Shown: positions 53,104 through 63,024 of the stretch, in pieces
How positions within the stretch are numbered: position 1 is the first letter of the stretch
Layout: every line of letters begins with the position of its first letter
NCBI GenBank assembly: GCA_003599885.1
Contig: QZKW01000066.1
Span: forward strand, 62,001-126,000
Direction of reading: 5' to 3'
DNA: 64,000 nucleotides
From: Desulfobacteraceae bacterium
GTDB taxonomy: Bacteria; Desulfobacterota; Desulfobacteria; Desulfobacterales; Desulfosalsimonadaceae
Notes under the pieces: generated by a model
What the model was told of the DNA's origin: nothing
The model's database searches: none
Seen by the model: the letters and a program-made list of their open reading frames with translations, nothing else
Made by a program: the position numbers and the translations under genes

Positions 53104-53571
53104 TTATGCGCTTTCACGCTCATCCGGCTGACTCGTTTTAGGGTTGCTGTTTGTTTGCTGCTTCCCGTCCTCCCAATTTGAAAAACGGTCCATGTCCCCG
53201 CGGATAGACTTCAGTGTCCACAGGATCAGGGCCGCGTCATCAAAAAAACCAAGGCCTAAAATAAAATCCGGGATAACATCCAAAGGCATGACAAAATACA
53301 CCACGGCAGCTACAGCGGCCATCAGGGACTTCCAGGGGATTTGGCGATACTGACCACTGGCATATGCCCGGAGCAGACGAAAGGAGGTGGATAAAAAATC
53401 CCGGGCTTCTCCGACCAGGCTATTCCCTTTGGTTTTTGCCTTTTGATCCGCTTCATTCAACAATTCCTGCAACCGGTCCGGGTTGTTAATCATATTTTCC
53501 GCTTTTGCTTTGGCATTTTTGAAAAAACGGCTTTCGGATACCCGTTTTTCAAGCATTTCTTTTGAGGCCAT
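53104..53571 (-). CDS. YkvA family (DUF1232) protein
   Basis: This 155-aa protein with the DUF1232 domain at ~80-125 has AAVAAVVYFVMPLDVIPDFI and LGLGFFDDAALILWTLKSI, a hydrophobic helix pair. The N-terminus is charged, with Lys/Glu-rich helices. A membrane role is likely; the function is unknown. A possible ribosome-binding sequence aaagga precedes the start. Confidence 0.88.
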   Translation of the reverse strand: MASKEMLEKRVSESRFFKNAKAKAENMINNPDRLQELLNEADQKAKTKGNSLVGEARDFLSTSFRLLRAYASGQYRQIPWKSLMAAVAAVVYFVMPLDVIPDFILGLGFFDDAALILWTLKSIRGDMDRFSNWEDGKQQTNSNPKTSQPDERESA

Positions 53572-53771
53572 ATCAGTCCTTTGACTACACTGATTAATCC
53601 ATGATGGGGCTTGTTTGCTTTTTGTTTATGGCACGGTGTGATCTCTGATGGCAATATTTCTTTATCTGATTTTCTTCTCCGATATTGCAAAATTGTTTTA
53701 AATCTGAAATTTTATATCATGAAATCCTCGCATAGAAAACATTAACGGTCCAACCGGAGGAGTCAACCGCC

Positions 53772-54746
53772 ATGAATGAACGCATAAAAGAAAAAACCGG
53801 TGAAAAAATCAAGCTGGGAATCAGCGCCTGTCTGATGGGTCAGAATGTGCGATATAACGGCGGACATACTCATGACCCGTTTTTGACCAAAACATTAGGC
53901 CAATATGTGGATTATGTGCCGGTATGCCCTGAAGTGGAATGCGGCTTGTCTGTCCCCCGGGAAGCCATGCGGCTTGTTGGCGATCCTTCCAATCCGTCAT
54001 TAGTGACCATCAAAACAGGCATCGACTTTACCGGACAGATGAAAGAGTGGGGTAAAAACCGCCTGGATGCGCTACAAAATGAAAACTTATGCGGTTTTAT
54101 CTTTAAAAGCAAATCTCCTTCCAGCGGTATGGAACGCGTAAAAGTTTATGGAAAAAACAATGTCCCGGCCAATACAGGCGTGGGGATATGGGCACGCATG
54201 TTCATGGACCGGTTTCCCCTCCTGCCGGTTGAAGAAGAAGGCAGACTTCATGACCCGGTACTGAGGGAAAATTTTATTCAGCGCATTTTTGTATTTAAAC
54301 GGTTTCAGGCAACTCGGACAAAAGGAACAAACCGGGGCGATCTGGTTGATTTTCACACCCGGCACAAGCTGCTTATTATGGCCCACAGCCCGGCTCACTA
54401 CCGGGAAATGGGAAAATTTGTGGCGGATGCGAAACATCATTCCCCTGAAACCCTATATGATGATTACGCCGCTCTTTTGAACTCGGCCATGTCCCTCCGT
54501 GCGACGACCGCAAAACACATCAACGTGATGATGCACATCATGGGGTATTTCAAAAAACAGCTATCCGCAGACGAAAAACAGGAACTCCTTGAAATTATTA
54601 ATCGATTCAAAAACCATTATGTGCCGCTGATCGTTCCCATCACCCTGTTGAATCATTATGTGCGAAAATACCAGGAACCTTATCTGAAAACACAGGTGTA
54701 TCTGACGCCGCACCCCTCTGAACTGGGGCTCAGAAATCATGTATGA
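53772..54746 (+). CDS. DUF523/DUF1722 protein (YbgA-type)
   Basis: This 324-aa fusion has an N-terminal DUF523 (~14-160): GISACLMGQNVRYNGGHTHD, VPVCPEVECGLSVPREAMR and FKSKSPSSGMERVKVY. It also has a C-terminal DUF1722/YbgA domain (~175-310) with FHTRHKLLIMAHSPAHYREMG. The Cys residues in the first domain may bind a metal. YbgA-type proteins lie near photolyases and tRNA thiolation enzymes in other species. cggaggagtc precedes the start. Confidence 0.9.
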   Translation: MNERIKEKTGEKIKLGISACLMGQNVRYNGGHTHDPFLTKTLGQYVDYVPVCPEVECGLSVPREAMRLVGDPSNPSLVTIKTGIDFTGQMKEWGKNRLDALQNENLCGFIFKSKSPSSGMERVKVYGKNNVPANTGVGIWARMFMDRFPLLPVEEEGRLHDPVLRENFIQRIFVFKRFQATRTKGTNRGDLVDFHTRHKLLIMAHSPAHYREMGKFVADAKHHSPETLYDDYAALLNSAMSLRATTAKHINVMMHIMGYFKKQLSADEKQELLEIINRFKNHYVPLIVPITLLNHYVRKYQEPYLKTQVYLTPHPSELGLRNHV

Positions 54747-54900
54747 GCAGCCGGAAGGGTCAATTTCAGACTTTTCATTGTATTTTTTTAAAAATTTGTT
54801 TATTTATAGTATATTCCATTTCACAAACTAAGACGTTGACCTTTTTCGCGGGTATAAACCATAAACAGGTGACGGTTTACAGGACTGTCTGGATATCATT

Positions 54901-56400
54901 ATGGCATCACATCGGGAAAATAAGGATTCGGCGATTGACCAACTCAAAGACCTCTCCACCTGGGTATCTTCTGTTCATGATCTAAACCGGCTTTTAGAAC
55001 TCATTCTTGCAACCGGCACCCGCATCATGCGGGCAAAAGCCAGTTCCCTGCTCCTGCTCGACCAAAAAACCCAAAAGCTCTATTTCAAAGTAACCACCGG
55101 CACTCAAAAAGACAAAATGAAGAATTTTGAAATCAATGTCGGTCAGGGGATTGTCGGCCACGTTGCGGAAACCGGGGAGCCTCTTTTAATCGAAGATGTC
55201 AGTCAAGACCAGCGCTGGTACCGCAATATCAGTGATGAAATCGGATTTAAAACACGATCCATCCTGTGCGTTCCGATGAAGGCGAACAACGAAGTCATCG
55301 GCGCCATTGAATTCATCAATAAAGCCGAAGGGGAATCCTTCCAGAAAAGCGATCTGGAGCTGCTGAATGTTTTTGCCGATGTCGCCGCCATAGCCATTGT
55401 AAACGCAAAAAAATTCCAGATTGCCGAACGAGAGAATAAAGGATTAAAACAGGCTCTTGGAACAACTCACCAGATTATCGGCCAGAGCAATGACATCAAA
55501 GAAGTTGTGGCCGATGCGCTCAAGGTTGCGGATTCCAGAGCCAGCACCCTGATTCTGGGAGAAAGCGGAACCGGCAAAGAGCTCCTGGCACGCCTGATTC
55601 ATCAGGCCAGCGCGCGAAAAGAACGCTATATGGTCACGTTGAATTGCGCGGCAGTCCCTGAAACCCTGCTGGAAGATGAGCTGTTCGGCCATGAAAAAGG
55701 ATCATTCACCGGCGCCAGCGCCCAGAAAATCGGAAAAATGGAACTGGCGGACAAAAGCACTTTGTTTCTGGATGAAATCGGTGAAATGAGCCCTTCCATG
55801 CAGGCCAAGGTGCTGCGTGTTTTGCAGGACGGCATTTTTTACCGTGTTGGCGGGAATACCCCCATTTCAGTTGACATCCGTATCATTGCGGCAACCAACC
55901 GGAATATCGCGGAAGAAATCTCCAAAGGGAACTTCAGGGAAGATCTTTATTATCGTTTGAATGTGGTTGAACTCCACATGCCGCCGCTCCGGAAACGCAA
56001 AAAAGACATTCCCCTGCTGGCGCGGCATTTTGTGGATATGTTTGAAAAGGAAAAAGGCCATTATCATATTGAAATTTCCCCGGCGGCCATGAAAACAATG
56101 ATTAACTATGACTGGCCGGGCAATATCCGGGAACTGAGAAACGCGATTGAACGGGCCGTGGTCATGGGAAACGGCAAACTAATAATGCCCGAAGACCTGC
56201 CGATGCAGCATACGGAAACCAAACTCAGCACGGTTGAGTTCGGACTGACGATGCAGGATGCCGTGGATGATTTTAAAAAAAGATTTATTCTGATGAACCT
56301 GGAACATACGGACGGCAACCAAAGCAAGGCCGCCTCGATTATGGGCATCCAGAGAACCTATCTTTCCCGCCTGATTGCCAAACACGGAATCAAAAAATGA
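54901..56400 (+). CDS. GAF-domain sigma54-dependent transcriptional activator
   Basis: This 499-aa regulator has an N-terminal GAF sensor domain (~30-180) and a sigma54-interacting AAA+ domain (~195-435): ILGESGTGKELLARLIHQ (Walker A), FGHEKGSFTGASAQ (the GAFTGA loop, here GSFTGA) and TLFLDEIGEM (Walker B). A Fis-type helix-turn-helix lies at the C-terminus (GNQSKAASIMGIQRTYLSRL). It activates genes with -24/-12 promoters in response to a ligand. The target is unknown. Confidence 0.93.
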   Translation: MASHRENKDSAIDQLKDLSTWVSSVHDLNRLLELILATGTRIMRAKASSLLLLDQKTQKLYFKVTTGTQKDKMKNFEINVGQGIVGHVAETGEPLLIEDVSQDQRWYRNISDEIGFKTRSILCVPMKANNEVIGAIEFINKAEGESFQKSDLELLNVFADVAAIAIVNAKKFQIAERENKGLKQALGTTHQIIGQSNDIKEVVADALKVADSRASTLILGESGTGKELLARLIHQASARKERYMVTLNCAAVPETLLEDELFGHEKGSFTGASAQKIGKMELADKSTLFLDEIGEMSPSMQAKVLRVLQDGIFYRVGGNTPISVDIRIIAATNRNIAEEISKGNFREDLYYRLNVVELHMPPLRKRKKDIPLLARHFVDMFEKEKGHYHIEISPAAMKTMINYDWPGNIRELRNAIERAVVMGNGKLIMPEDLPMQHTETKLSTVEFGLTMQDAVDDFKKRFILMNLEHTDGNQSKAASIMGIQRTYLSRLIAKHGIKK

Positions 56401-57006
56401 AACAGAGAGAATCTCTCCCGGCTTCCTCAAATGTTATCTTTTTTCATATCTGTGTATACTAAAGAATACAACTCTCACCCTGTTAAGCGTTGCAATTTTA
56501 GATACATCCTCTTGCGAATTTTTTTATTCATATATGTTTAAGGTATGTCAGAGAATCAAGCATCTCTCGCCATAGGTGTAAATCGATAATTTTATCAGTC
56601 AAGTATCCATTCATTATTCTCAAATCTTATGAAATTCGGCTGTAACCTCTCCTGATTTTCCAAACCAGAACATCAAAAAATCAATACACCAAGACATAAA
56701 AAATCACTATTGGCATTTATTTTGCTTTATACATAACCATAGACAAGGAAGTGAGGTCTTTTATCATTCTTGCATAAGCCGCCGTCAAATATGAACGATC
56801 ACTTTTTCCATAAAAGATTTTCTCTCTCCCAGGACCGGCCGTCCCTCCCAGGTAATCAGGCCACATCCTGCGCGTCCCCCCTTGTGTGTATTCTTCCCAT
56901 CTCCCGCAACGAACGTTCTAAGATTATTATTTGACGGCCGGCTTATTGCACGAACACTTGTAATGAAGCGTTATTTATTAAACACCGTTTTTGAAACTCC
57001 CCTCCA
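56401..57006. other. 600-base gap without a supported gene
   Basis: AT-rich spacer after the sigma54 activator. A 49-codon minus-strand ORF (56717-56866; MWPDYLGGTAGPGREK ...) is the only coding-like stretch and is uncertain. I see no repeats or RNA genes. Confidence 0.5.
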
Positions 57007-57921
57007 TCATCGCCTGGATTTGTATTGCTTCTGTATTTTTTCAATCTGCCGGTCTTTTTCCCGCCACAAACGATTGATCCATTGCTTAAATTTTTCACGA
57101 AATTCTTCATTCTGCTCATAATCTTTTCCAATAAACTCTTTAGGCACAGGTAGCGCATTCACCCGGACCACAATCGTTTGTATCCGGCCGCATAGAAAAT
57201 CCCAAAAAGGCATGGGCGGCTCGTTATCCGGATAAACAATGGTAACATCCACAATGTTGGACAAAAGTTCACCCATCGAAGACATTACAATGGCAACCCC
57301 CCCGGCCTTCGGCAGAAGAAGGTGCTGATGCGGCGATTTCTGTTTTTCCTTCTTTTGATAATTAAACCGGGTGCCTTCTAAAAAGTTCAGCACCGTGACG
57401 TGGGACCGCTTGAACTTTTGACAATATTTTCGGGTTGTCTCCATATCCTTTCCCCGAAGCTCCGGATGTTTTTCTACAAACTCCCGGGAATACCGTTTCA
57501 TGAACGGATAATCCAGACCCCACCATGCCACTCCCATAATAGGGACCCACATCAGTTCTTTTTTTAAAAAAAATTTAAGAAAAGGAATTTTATGTTTGAA
57601 AAGGTGTTGAAGAACAAAAATATCGGTCCATGACCGGTGGTTACAGACAACCAGGTAAGAAGCGTCAAGTTTGAGTCCTTTAATGCCCCGGACATCCCAT
57701 TTGATCTTCTGGGTAAGGCGCATGATCAAAGAGTTGCCATCAATCCAGGCGGTTCCGAGAAACATGATGGCCCGGGTCAGGTGATGCCGTATTCCCGCAT
57801 TGGGAATCAGCACTTTTAACAGGATAAAAGGCACCATACCTGAAAAAAAGAATATGGTGTTCAATACGAGCAATAAAAACGCCACTGTTCCAAGCAACGG
57901 CCCCGGTAGAAAATTCAACAT
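57007..57921 (-). CDS. 1-acyl-glycerol-3-phosphate acyltransferase-type protein
   Basis: This 304-aa membrane acyltransferase (YihG/LCLAT-like) has helix segments in the first ~50 residues, LVVCNHRSWTDIFVL (the NHxxxxD-type motif), LNFLEGTRFN (the FPEGTR-type) and a Lys/Arg-rich end. It probably acylates lysophospholipid at the inner membrane. I chose ATG 57921 (MLNFLPGP) since ggag lies 7 bases ahead; the start is next to the stop of the upstream fusion gene. Confidence 0.88.
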   Translation of the reverse strand: MLNFLPGPLLGTVAFLLLVLNTIFFFSGMVPFILLKVLIPNAGIRHHLTRAIMFLGTAWIDGNSLIMRLTQKIKWDVRGIKGLKLDASYLVVCNHRSWTDIFVLQHLFKHKIPFLKFFLKKELMWVPIMGVAWWGLDYPFMKRYSREFVEKHPELRGKDMETTRKYCQKFKRSHVTVLNFLEGTRFNYQKKEKQKSPHQHLLLPKAGGVAIVMSSMGELLSNIVDVTIVYPDNEPPMPFWDFLCGRIQTIVVRVNALPVPKEFIGKDYEQNEEFREKFKQWINRLWREKDRQIEKIQKQYKSRR

Positions 57922-57922
57922 A

Positions 57923-59572
57923 TCAAAGCTCCATTTCTTCAACGGCACCGGCAGCCCAAGTACGGTACCGCTGAAACTCTTCTTCAAAATTATCGCTCAA
58001 CGCGCCCTGCCCTATAGCAGCCTCAATTTCCGCCAGTGTCCAAAACTTCACGGCATCGATTTCGTCAGGATTAAAATGAATCGGTCCATCATAAAAACAG
58101 ACATAAGTGAAAACGAGTTCTGACTCAACATTATTTGAATGTATATATTGATATGCGTATCGTGGCGGTTCAGGGTGAATCCCCAGTTCTTCGGTCATTT
58201 CCCTCAGCATGGCTTTTTCAATAGCCTCCCCGCAGTCCACATGGCCGCCCACAGACGTGTCCCAGCGGCCCGGCGCCACCGTTTTGCTTTGCGACCGTTT
58301 TTGCAGCAAAAGCCGGTTCGCGCCGTCAAAAATCAGCACATGCACCACCCGATGGAGCAACTGGTTATTGTTGTGAACGCACTCTCTGGGGGCCCCCCCG
58401 ACCACATGCCCGTCACTGTCGACCACTTCAATAATCTCCTTTTCACATGCCAGCAAACTGCAAATGTAGTCTGCAACCACACAGGCCCCATTGGGTTCAT
58501 TCGCAGTTTTTCTTGGAAGAGCAAGCAATTCGGGAAGCCGTTCCAGCCATATCCCTGAGTGAAAATCCGGTTCAGAGATGCGGATTCCCATCATGTTCTT
58601 TGCAATATAGGTTTCAAAAACACCGGACTCCCGAAAATCGGACCGGGGAATATACCCAAAAGGAGCGCCGGCGTAATATACTTCCGCCAGCGTGCTGTAT
58701 CCCACTTTACCGACCACAGCATCAGAGGCCGCGATCAGGTCCGGATGATAAAACGCGGAGCGGTGGGGAAGCAAAATAACGTTTTCCTGTTTTGTTCCAT
58801 TCATCGGCAAATCAGGAAAAGCCCCCGGCACAGCAAAATAGGCATCTTTCCGGTATGCGCGTAAGTTATCCGCAAACGGAAGAACTTCGGAAATACCGCC
58901 CAACGTAATCAAAATCAGCGGTTGATCGTCATTGATCCCCAAATTCAGGCGAATGTCTGAAGACTTTGACTTCGGAGTCCTTGCCACGGGCGGAGCGCAC
59001 AGATGATTGGTTTGGGGCCGGCACACCGGATCAGTTTGAATCCGGTAATCCGCCTGCCCGAAAACACCGGCAAGGTAGTCGATATAATTTTCGAAGCGCA
59101 GGTCATCCGTAAGATAAGGCTCATAAATCCAGTCCCAGGTGAAATTTTCAATGAGCACTGAATGGATTTTCGCTTTTTTCGCGACAGCCAGGCCCAATGG
59201 AGAAATATCGCTGATGACCAACAGGCAATGCGCCCGGCTGACCGCATCCGAAAGACGGGATAATCGGATATCATCAAAGGGCAGAAAGGTTGATAGGGCA
59301 TCGATGGTTTTGTTTAAATCAAAACAAAACGGCGAGGTCTGCACAAGACCCACATCCGTCTTTTCAAAATGATACACATAAGAAACGGATAGGGAATCCC
59401 TAAAAAACCAATCCGGGGTTTGTGTAAATATTTCGAAATGGACAAAGGGCCAGCGCTCACCGATGGCATTCATGACCGCCGACGCCCGGGCCGCGTGCCC
59501 GAATCCGTGGGATGTGATAAAATAAGCAATGGAGACTTTCGGATGCATCATCGGGTTATTTATGTTTCGCAA
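57923..59572 (-). CDS. glycosyltransferase-like / NUDIX hydrolase fusion
   Basis: This 549-aa protein has an N-terminal GT-B-like part (~1-375): YFITSHGFGHAARASA, TLGGISEVLPFADN and SDAVVGKVGYSTLAEVYYAG, as in MurG-like and arabinokinase-type sugar enzymes. The NUDIX part is ~380-545: VVDSDGHVVGGAPRECVH then the box GGHVDCGEAIEKAMLREMTE plus ELG (GX5EX7REUXEEXGU). The NUDIX part resembles the YfcD/IPP isomerase-type branch. No such fusion function is known to me. It is transcribed just before the acyltransferase. Confidence 0.8.
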   Translation of the reverse strand: MRNINNPMMHPKVSIAYFITSHGFGHAARASAVMNAIGERWPFVHFEIFTQTPDWFFRDSLSVSYVYHFEKTDVGLVQTSPFCFDLNKTIDALSTFLPFDDIRLSRLSDAVSRAHCLLVISDISPLGLAVAKKAKIHSVLIENFTWDWIYEPYLTDDLRFENYIDYLAGVFGQADYRIQTDPVCRPQTNHLCAPPVARTPKSKSSDIRLNLGINDDQPLILITLGGISEVLPFADNLRAYRKDAYFAVPGAFPDLPMNGTKQENVILLPHRSAFYHPDLIAASDAVVGKVGYSTLAEVYYAGAPFGYIPRSDFRESGVFETYIAKNMMGIRISEPDFHSGIWLERLPELLALPRKTANEPNGACVVADYICSLLACEKEIIEVVDSDGHVVGGAPRECVHNNNQLLHRVVHVLIFDGANRLLLQKRSQSKTVAPGRWDTSVGGHVDCGEAIEKAMLREMTEELGIHPEPPRYAYQYIHSNNVESELVFTYVCFYDGPIHFNPDEIDAVKFWTLAEIEAAIGQGALSDNFEEEFQRYRTWAAGAVEEMEL

Positions 59573-59593
59573 CCTTTCTTTCTTTTATGCCGG

Positions 59594-60754
59594 TCAACCG
59601 CCCATGATCCACTGAAGAAATCCTTTCTTCTTTTCAATGGCCGCTTCCGGACAGATCTCCAGACAGCAGTAACACCGGATGCATTTTATATAATCATAAT
59701 CCGGAACTCTTAATTTGCCGGATGATGCACTGATGGCACCGGACGCGCAGATTTTCCGGCATTGATAACAGAGTGTGCATCGGTCTTCTCTGGGTATTGG
59801 CCTATCAAGAAACAAATTTTTCACTGTGGGTGTATTAAACGGCCACCGGAACATATTGGAAAAGATTGATCCGCCGGTGGCCGGAACAAAATCGTGAACC
59901 TTCATGGCATCTATGGTTTCGCCCAACACCTGAATGTCCTCAGGCGAAGAAACGCCATAATTTCTGGAAAAACCGTTGGCCACGGTCAAGGCTTTGCTGA
60001 TCTGGAGCTTGGCTACCATAACGGCCACATAATCCACGGCAATGCCGTTATCCCCTGCAAGCACGGCGTTCAGCCGCCGGGGTATTCCCGCAGGCCCGGG
60101 GCCTTCGCCTTCCTGGACAGCTATCGCATCCATGAGATGGATCATCGGTTTTGGGGTTGAAAATCCGTAATTCATGGCCCCGTACAAATCGAGGAGGAAT
60201 TCCGCGAATTCTTCATGGGAGGGGGCCCGCAGATGCATTTTAGATTTTTCCAGTCCCGGAATTGCGCCGAACAGTAATTTGACGGCACCGGTGATATACG
60301 TAATGCCGTGGGTTTTAAATTTCGGCAGATTCAGGATGATGTCTGCGTCAAAATACGCTTCGGAAATATCAATATGCTTGAATTTTTTTGCACCATCAAA
60401 TGTCAGTGTCCGGGTTTGAGAAGGATCAGCGACCATTATGCCTTCGCTTTCCACAACCTCGGCATAGTTCGTTTTTTTGATGGTACGTTCCAAAGAGTGG
60501 ACGGCCGGGGATTCCACCAGAATCGGAATGCCTCCGTTTTCCTTGACTATCTGGACGACAGCCCGGAAAAATTCGGAATGTGTGACAATCGCTTTCTCTT
60601 CCCTTGCCGGCATAAGAAGATTGGGTTTTACAATGACCTTTGCGCTCCGGAACCGCTCCGGATCAAACCCGATAAGAGCAAGACTCTGTAAAATCCGTTC
60701 CTTTAAAATGGCATTGTCATAGGTGTCGCACCGCAATAACGAAACAACCGGCAT
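59594..60754 (-). CDS. DUF362 domain protein with 4Fe-4S ferredoxin domain
   Basis: This 386-aa protein has DUF362 at ~1-310 (KVIVKPNLLMPAREEKAIVT, NLPKFKTHGITYITGAVK) and a C-terminal two-cluster ferredoxin: CTLCYQCRKICASGAI and CIRCYCCLEICPEAAI. Such proteins are common in anaerobes and probably carry electrons; the substrate is unknown. ATG 60754 (MPVVSLLR) has ggagg just before it, so the upstream in-frame ATG at 60805 is unlikely. Confidence 0.9.
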   Translation of the reverse strand: MPVVSLLRCDTYDNAILKERILQSLALIGFDPERFRSAKVIVKPNLLMPAREEKAIVTHSEFFRAVVQIVKENGGIPILVESPAVHSLERTIKKTNYAEVVESEGIMVADPSQTRTLTFDGAKKFKHIDISEAYFDADIILNLPKFKTHGITYITGAVKLLFGAIPGLEKSKMHLRAPSHEEFAEFLLDLYGAMNYGFSTPKPMIHLMDAIAVQEGEGPGPAGIPRRLNAVLAGDNGIAVDYVAVMVAKLQISKALTVANGFSRNYGVSSPEDIQVLGETIDAMKVHDFVPATGGSIFSNMFRWPFNTPTVKNLFLDRPIPREDRCTLCYQCRKICASGAISASSGKLRVPDYDYIKCIRCYCCLEICPEAAIEKKKGFLQWIMGG

Positions 60755-61010
60755 GCTTTCGCCTCCATTTATTTTACCGGACGGGGATGCACGGCCGGCA
60801 TTCATGAATCTGTGTTAAAAGTTCGTCATAACTTATCAGTTCTTGTCGTTAAAGAAAACACTAAATGTCAGACATTGCAAAGACATTTGCCTGGTTTTGC
60901 GTTAAATGATATTGATTGCCGAAAGGATAGATTTTGCTTACATTGACTTAACCTGAACAATCCGTCCGTCGCTGGATTTATCTTTTACATCCCTATCAAA
61001 GGAGCTGGCC

Positions 61011-62282
61011 ATGTATGATTTTCTGTTAACCCCTGAAGAACAGTCATTAAAACAAGAAGCCCGTCAATTTGCCCGTGAGGAAATCACCGGTGATTTCTTA
61101 AGAAAAATGGACAGGGACGAAATTACGTATCCTCGTGAATTTGTCGAAAAACTGGCGGCCAAAAACCTGCGGGGCATCCGATTCCCTAAAAAATACGGGG
61201 GCCGGGAGATGAGCTGGGTGGCTGAAGTGGCGGCCACTGAAGAAATCGGATGTCTCGGCATGGCCCTGGGATGCGCGTTTGTCATGCCCTCCATCGTGGG
61301 CGAAGCCATCAATATTTTCGGGACCGAAGCCCAAAAGGAAAAATATTTAAAGCCTTATATTGAAGGCAAACTGGTGGCTGCTGAAGCCCTGACAGAACCC
61401 AGAGGCGGGTCTGATTTTTTCGGGGCGATGACGCGCGCGGAACTGCATGGAGACCATTTTGTTTTAAACGGCATGAAACGATTTGTGGTGGGCGCTGAAG
61501 GCGCGGACTTTTTTCTGGTTTACTGCCGCACCAATTTTGATGAAACCGCCCACAAATACAGTCGTCTTAGCCTGCTCCTTGTTGAAAAAAGCCCCGGAGT
61601 CGAAACCGAATACATGTATGGACTGATGGGCTGCCGGGGCGGCGGCACTGGTCGGCTGGTTTTCAGGGACGTAAAAGTGCCCAAAGAGAACCTCATCGGC
61701 GAACTCCATGGCGGTGCATTGTGTTTTCACCAGATGATGATACCTGAACGCCTGACATCCGCTGCCGGGTGCCTTGGTACCTGGGGAGCGCTGGATCTGG
61801 CGGTGCGATATTCAAACAACCGCCGGGCTTTCGGCAAGGAAATCCGCAGGTATCAGGCCGTCAGTTTTAAAGTGGCGGATTCCATCACCCAACTGGATGC
61901 GGCACGGGCATTAACGTATATGGCGGCAAAGGCGGTGGATCAGAACTATCTGAATGTCCGGCGCCTTGTCAGTGAAGCCAAGCGATTCGCCACAGAAGCG
62001 GCCTGGGATGTGGTCAACAACGCCATGCAGATTATGGGCGGGATCGGATACACGGATGTGTATCCCATTGAAAGGGCCCTCCGGGATACCCGCCTGGGGA
62101 TGATCTGGACCGGAACCACTCAGATCATGAACCTGATGATTCAGCATGAATACTATAACCAGGTATTGGCCCCGGCCTATGACCGCAGAATCATGGAAGA
62201 CGACGCCGCAAACCCGGATATTACGGAACGGTGCTTTTCAGATGAGGACATGATGGATGTTTTTGAAGGGAAAATAAAGTAA
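61011..62282 (+). CDS. acyl-CoA dehydrogenase family protein
   Basis: This 423-aa FAD enzyme has AAEALTEPRGGSDFFGAMTR, VLNGMKRFVVGAEGADFFLV, MGGIGYTDVYPIERALRDTR and IWTGTTQIMNLMIQHEYY at the end, as in short/medium-chain acyl-CoA dehydrogenases. The start matches MYDFLLTPEEQSLKQEARQF after aaaggagctggcc. It is separate from the leucine operon; the substrate is unknown. Confidence 0.9.
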   Translation: MYDFLLTPEEQSLKQEARQFAREEITGDFLRKMDRDEITYPREFVEKLAAKNLRGIRFPKKYGGREMSWVAEVAATEEIGCLGMALGCAFVMPSIVGEAINIFGTEAQKEKYLKPYIEGKLVAAEALTEPRGGSDFFGAMTRAELHGDHFVLNGMKRFVVGAEGADFFLVYCRTNFDETAHKYSRLSLLLVEKSPGVETEYMYGLMGCRGGGTGRLVFRDVKVPKENLIGELHGGALCFHQMMIPERLTSAAGCLGTWGALDLAVRYSNNRRAFGKEIRRYQAVSFKVADSITQLDAARALTYMAAKAVDQNYLNVRRLVSEAKRFATEAAWDVVNNAMQIMGGIGYTDVYPIERALRDTRLGMIWTGTTQIMNLMIQHEYYNQVLAPAYDRRIMEDDAANPDITERCFSDEDMMDVFEGKIK

Positions 62283-62296
62283 AGCGACAACTAAAA

Positions 62297-62339
62297 AAGG
62301 CGGATTATTGATTTGAAAACCAAATCAATAATCCGCCTT
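62297..62339. terminator. bidirectional terminator
   Basis: A perfect 19-bp stem (aaggcggattattgatttg and its complement) with a 5-base loop aaaac lies between convergent genes at 62282 and 62361. A-rich and T-rich flanks serve both strands. Confidence 0.9.
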
Positions 62340-62360
62340 AAAATTTTGTACAGATTCTGT

Positions 62361-62633
62361 TTATACAGATTCTTTTAACTTTTTCCCGACGGTAAACTTG
62401 ACCACATTTTTGGCGGCGATTTTAATTGCGGCCCCGGTCTGGGGATTGCGCCCTTTTCTGGCTTTTCTTCTGACGACTGAAAATGACCCGAAGCCGACCA
62501 GCGTCACCTTACCGTCTTTTTTCTTCAGCGCCTGAGTCACCCCGTCCATGAATGCATCCAAAGCCGCGCTCGCTTTTGTTTTTGGAATCCCTGCATCTTT
62601 TGCCATTGCTTCAATTAATTCTGTTTTTGTCAT
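62361..62633 (-). CDS. HU family DNA-binding protein
   Basis: This is a 90-aa histone-like protein: MTKTELIEAMAKDAGIPKTK, DGVTQALKKKDGKVTLVGFG and SFSVVRRKARKGRNPQTGA, the HU/IHF signature with the beta-arm Arg/Pro motif. It bends and compacts DNA as a dimer. aggaggag precedes the start, and a promoter lies upstream at 62773-62801. Confidence 0.95.
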   Translation of the reverse strand: MTKTELIEAMAKDAGIPKTKASAALDAFMDGVTQALKKKDGKVTLVGFGSFSVVRRKARKGRNPQTGAAIKIAAKNVVKFTVGKKLKESV

Positions 62634-63024
62634 CGACTCCTCCTGTTGTTTAGTTATTTCAACTCAAACTGGATTTGCCCCTGGTGAAGCAAGGGGGCAG
62701 GTTATCGGGCCACTACTCCTTACGGCTTCCTGAACTGATTTCCCATAACACCCTAAACTTTTGATATCTCTTTTAATAAAGTCCAATAAAAAGTATGTCA
62801 AGTTATTTTTCTCAACATTCTGATAAGTTAGGAACTTTCATGGCTATTTTCCTATAATTGACAGCCATTCAAAAAATCAAATTACGATGGCAACGTTTAC
62901 AAAATTAAACTTAAACAATTGTAATTATGAACAATTATAAGTATTTTTCATGGTATAAGCAGTACAGAATACAGCGCAACAAAAAAGTCAGACACTGCCC
63001 ACCCATCAGAATCCGATCACTGTG
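62634..63024. other. intergenic region upstream of HU
   Basis: It holds the HU promoter; the rest is AT-rich spacer with no gene seen. Confidence 0.5.
62773..62801 (-). promoter_or_regulatory. promoter of the HU gene
   Basis: On the minus strand TTGACA, 17 bases, then TATTAA, a good sigma70-type promoter. It lies 140 bases before the HU start. Confidence 0.65.

Noticed and set aside
56717-56866. 49-aa minus-strand ORF starting MWPDYLGGTAGPG
   Set aside because: Reads like protein but has no ribosome-binding site, no family match I know and stops close upstream; kept only as a note in the gap entry.
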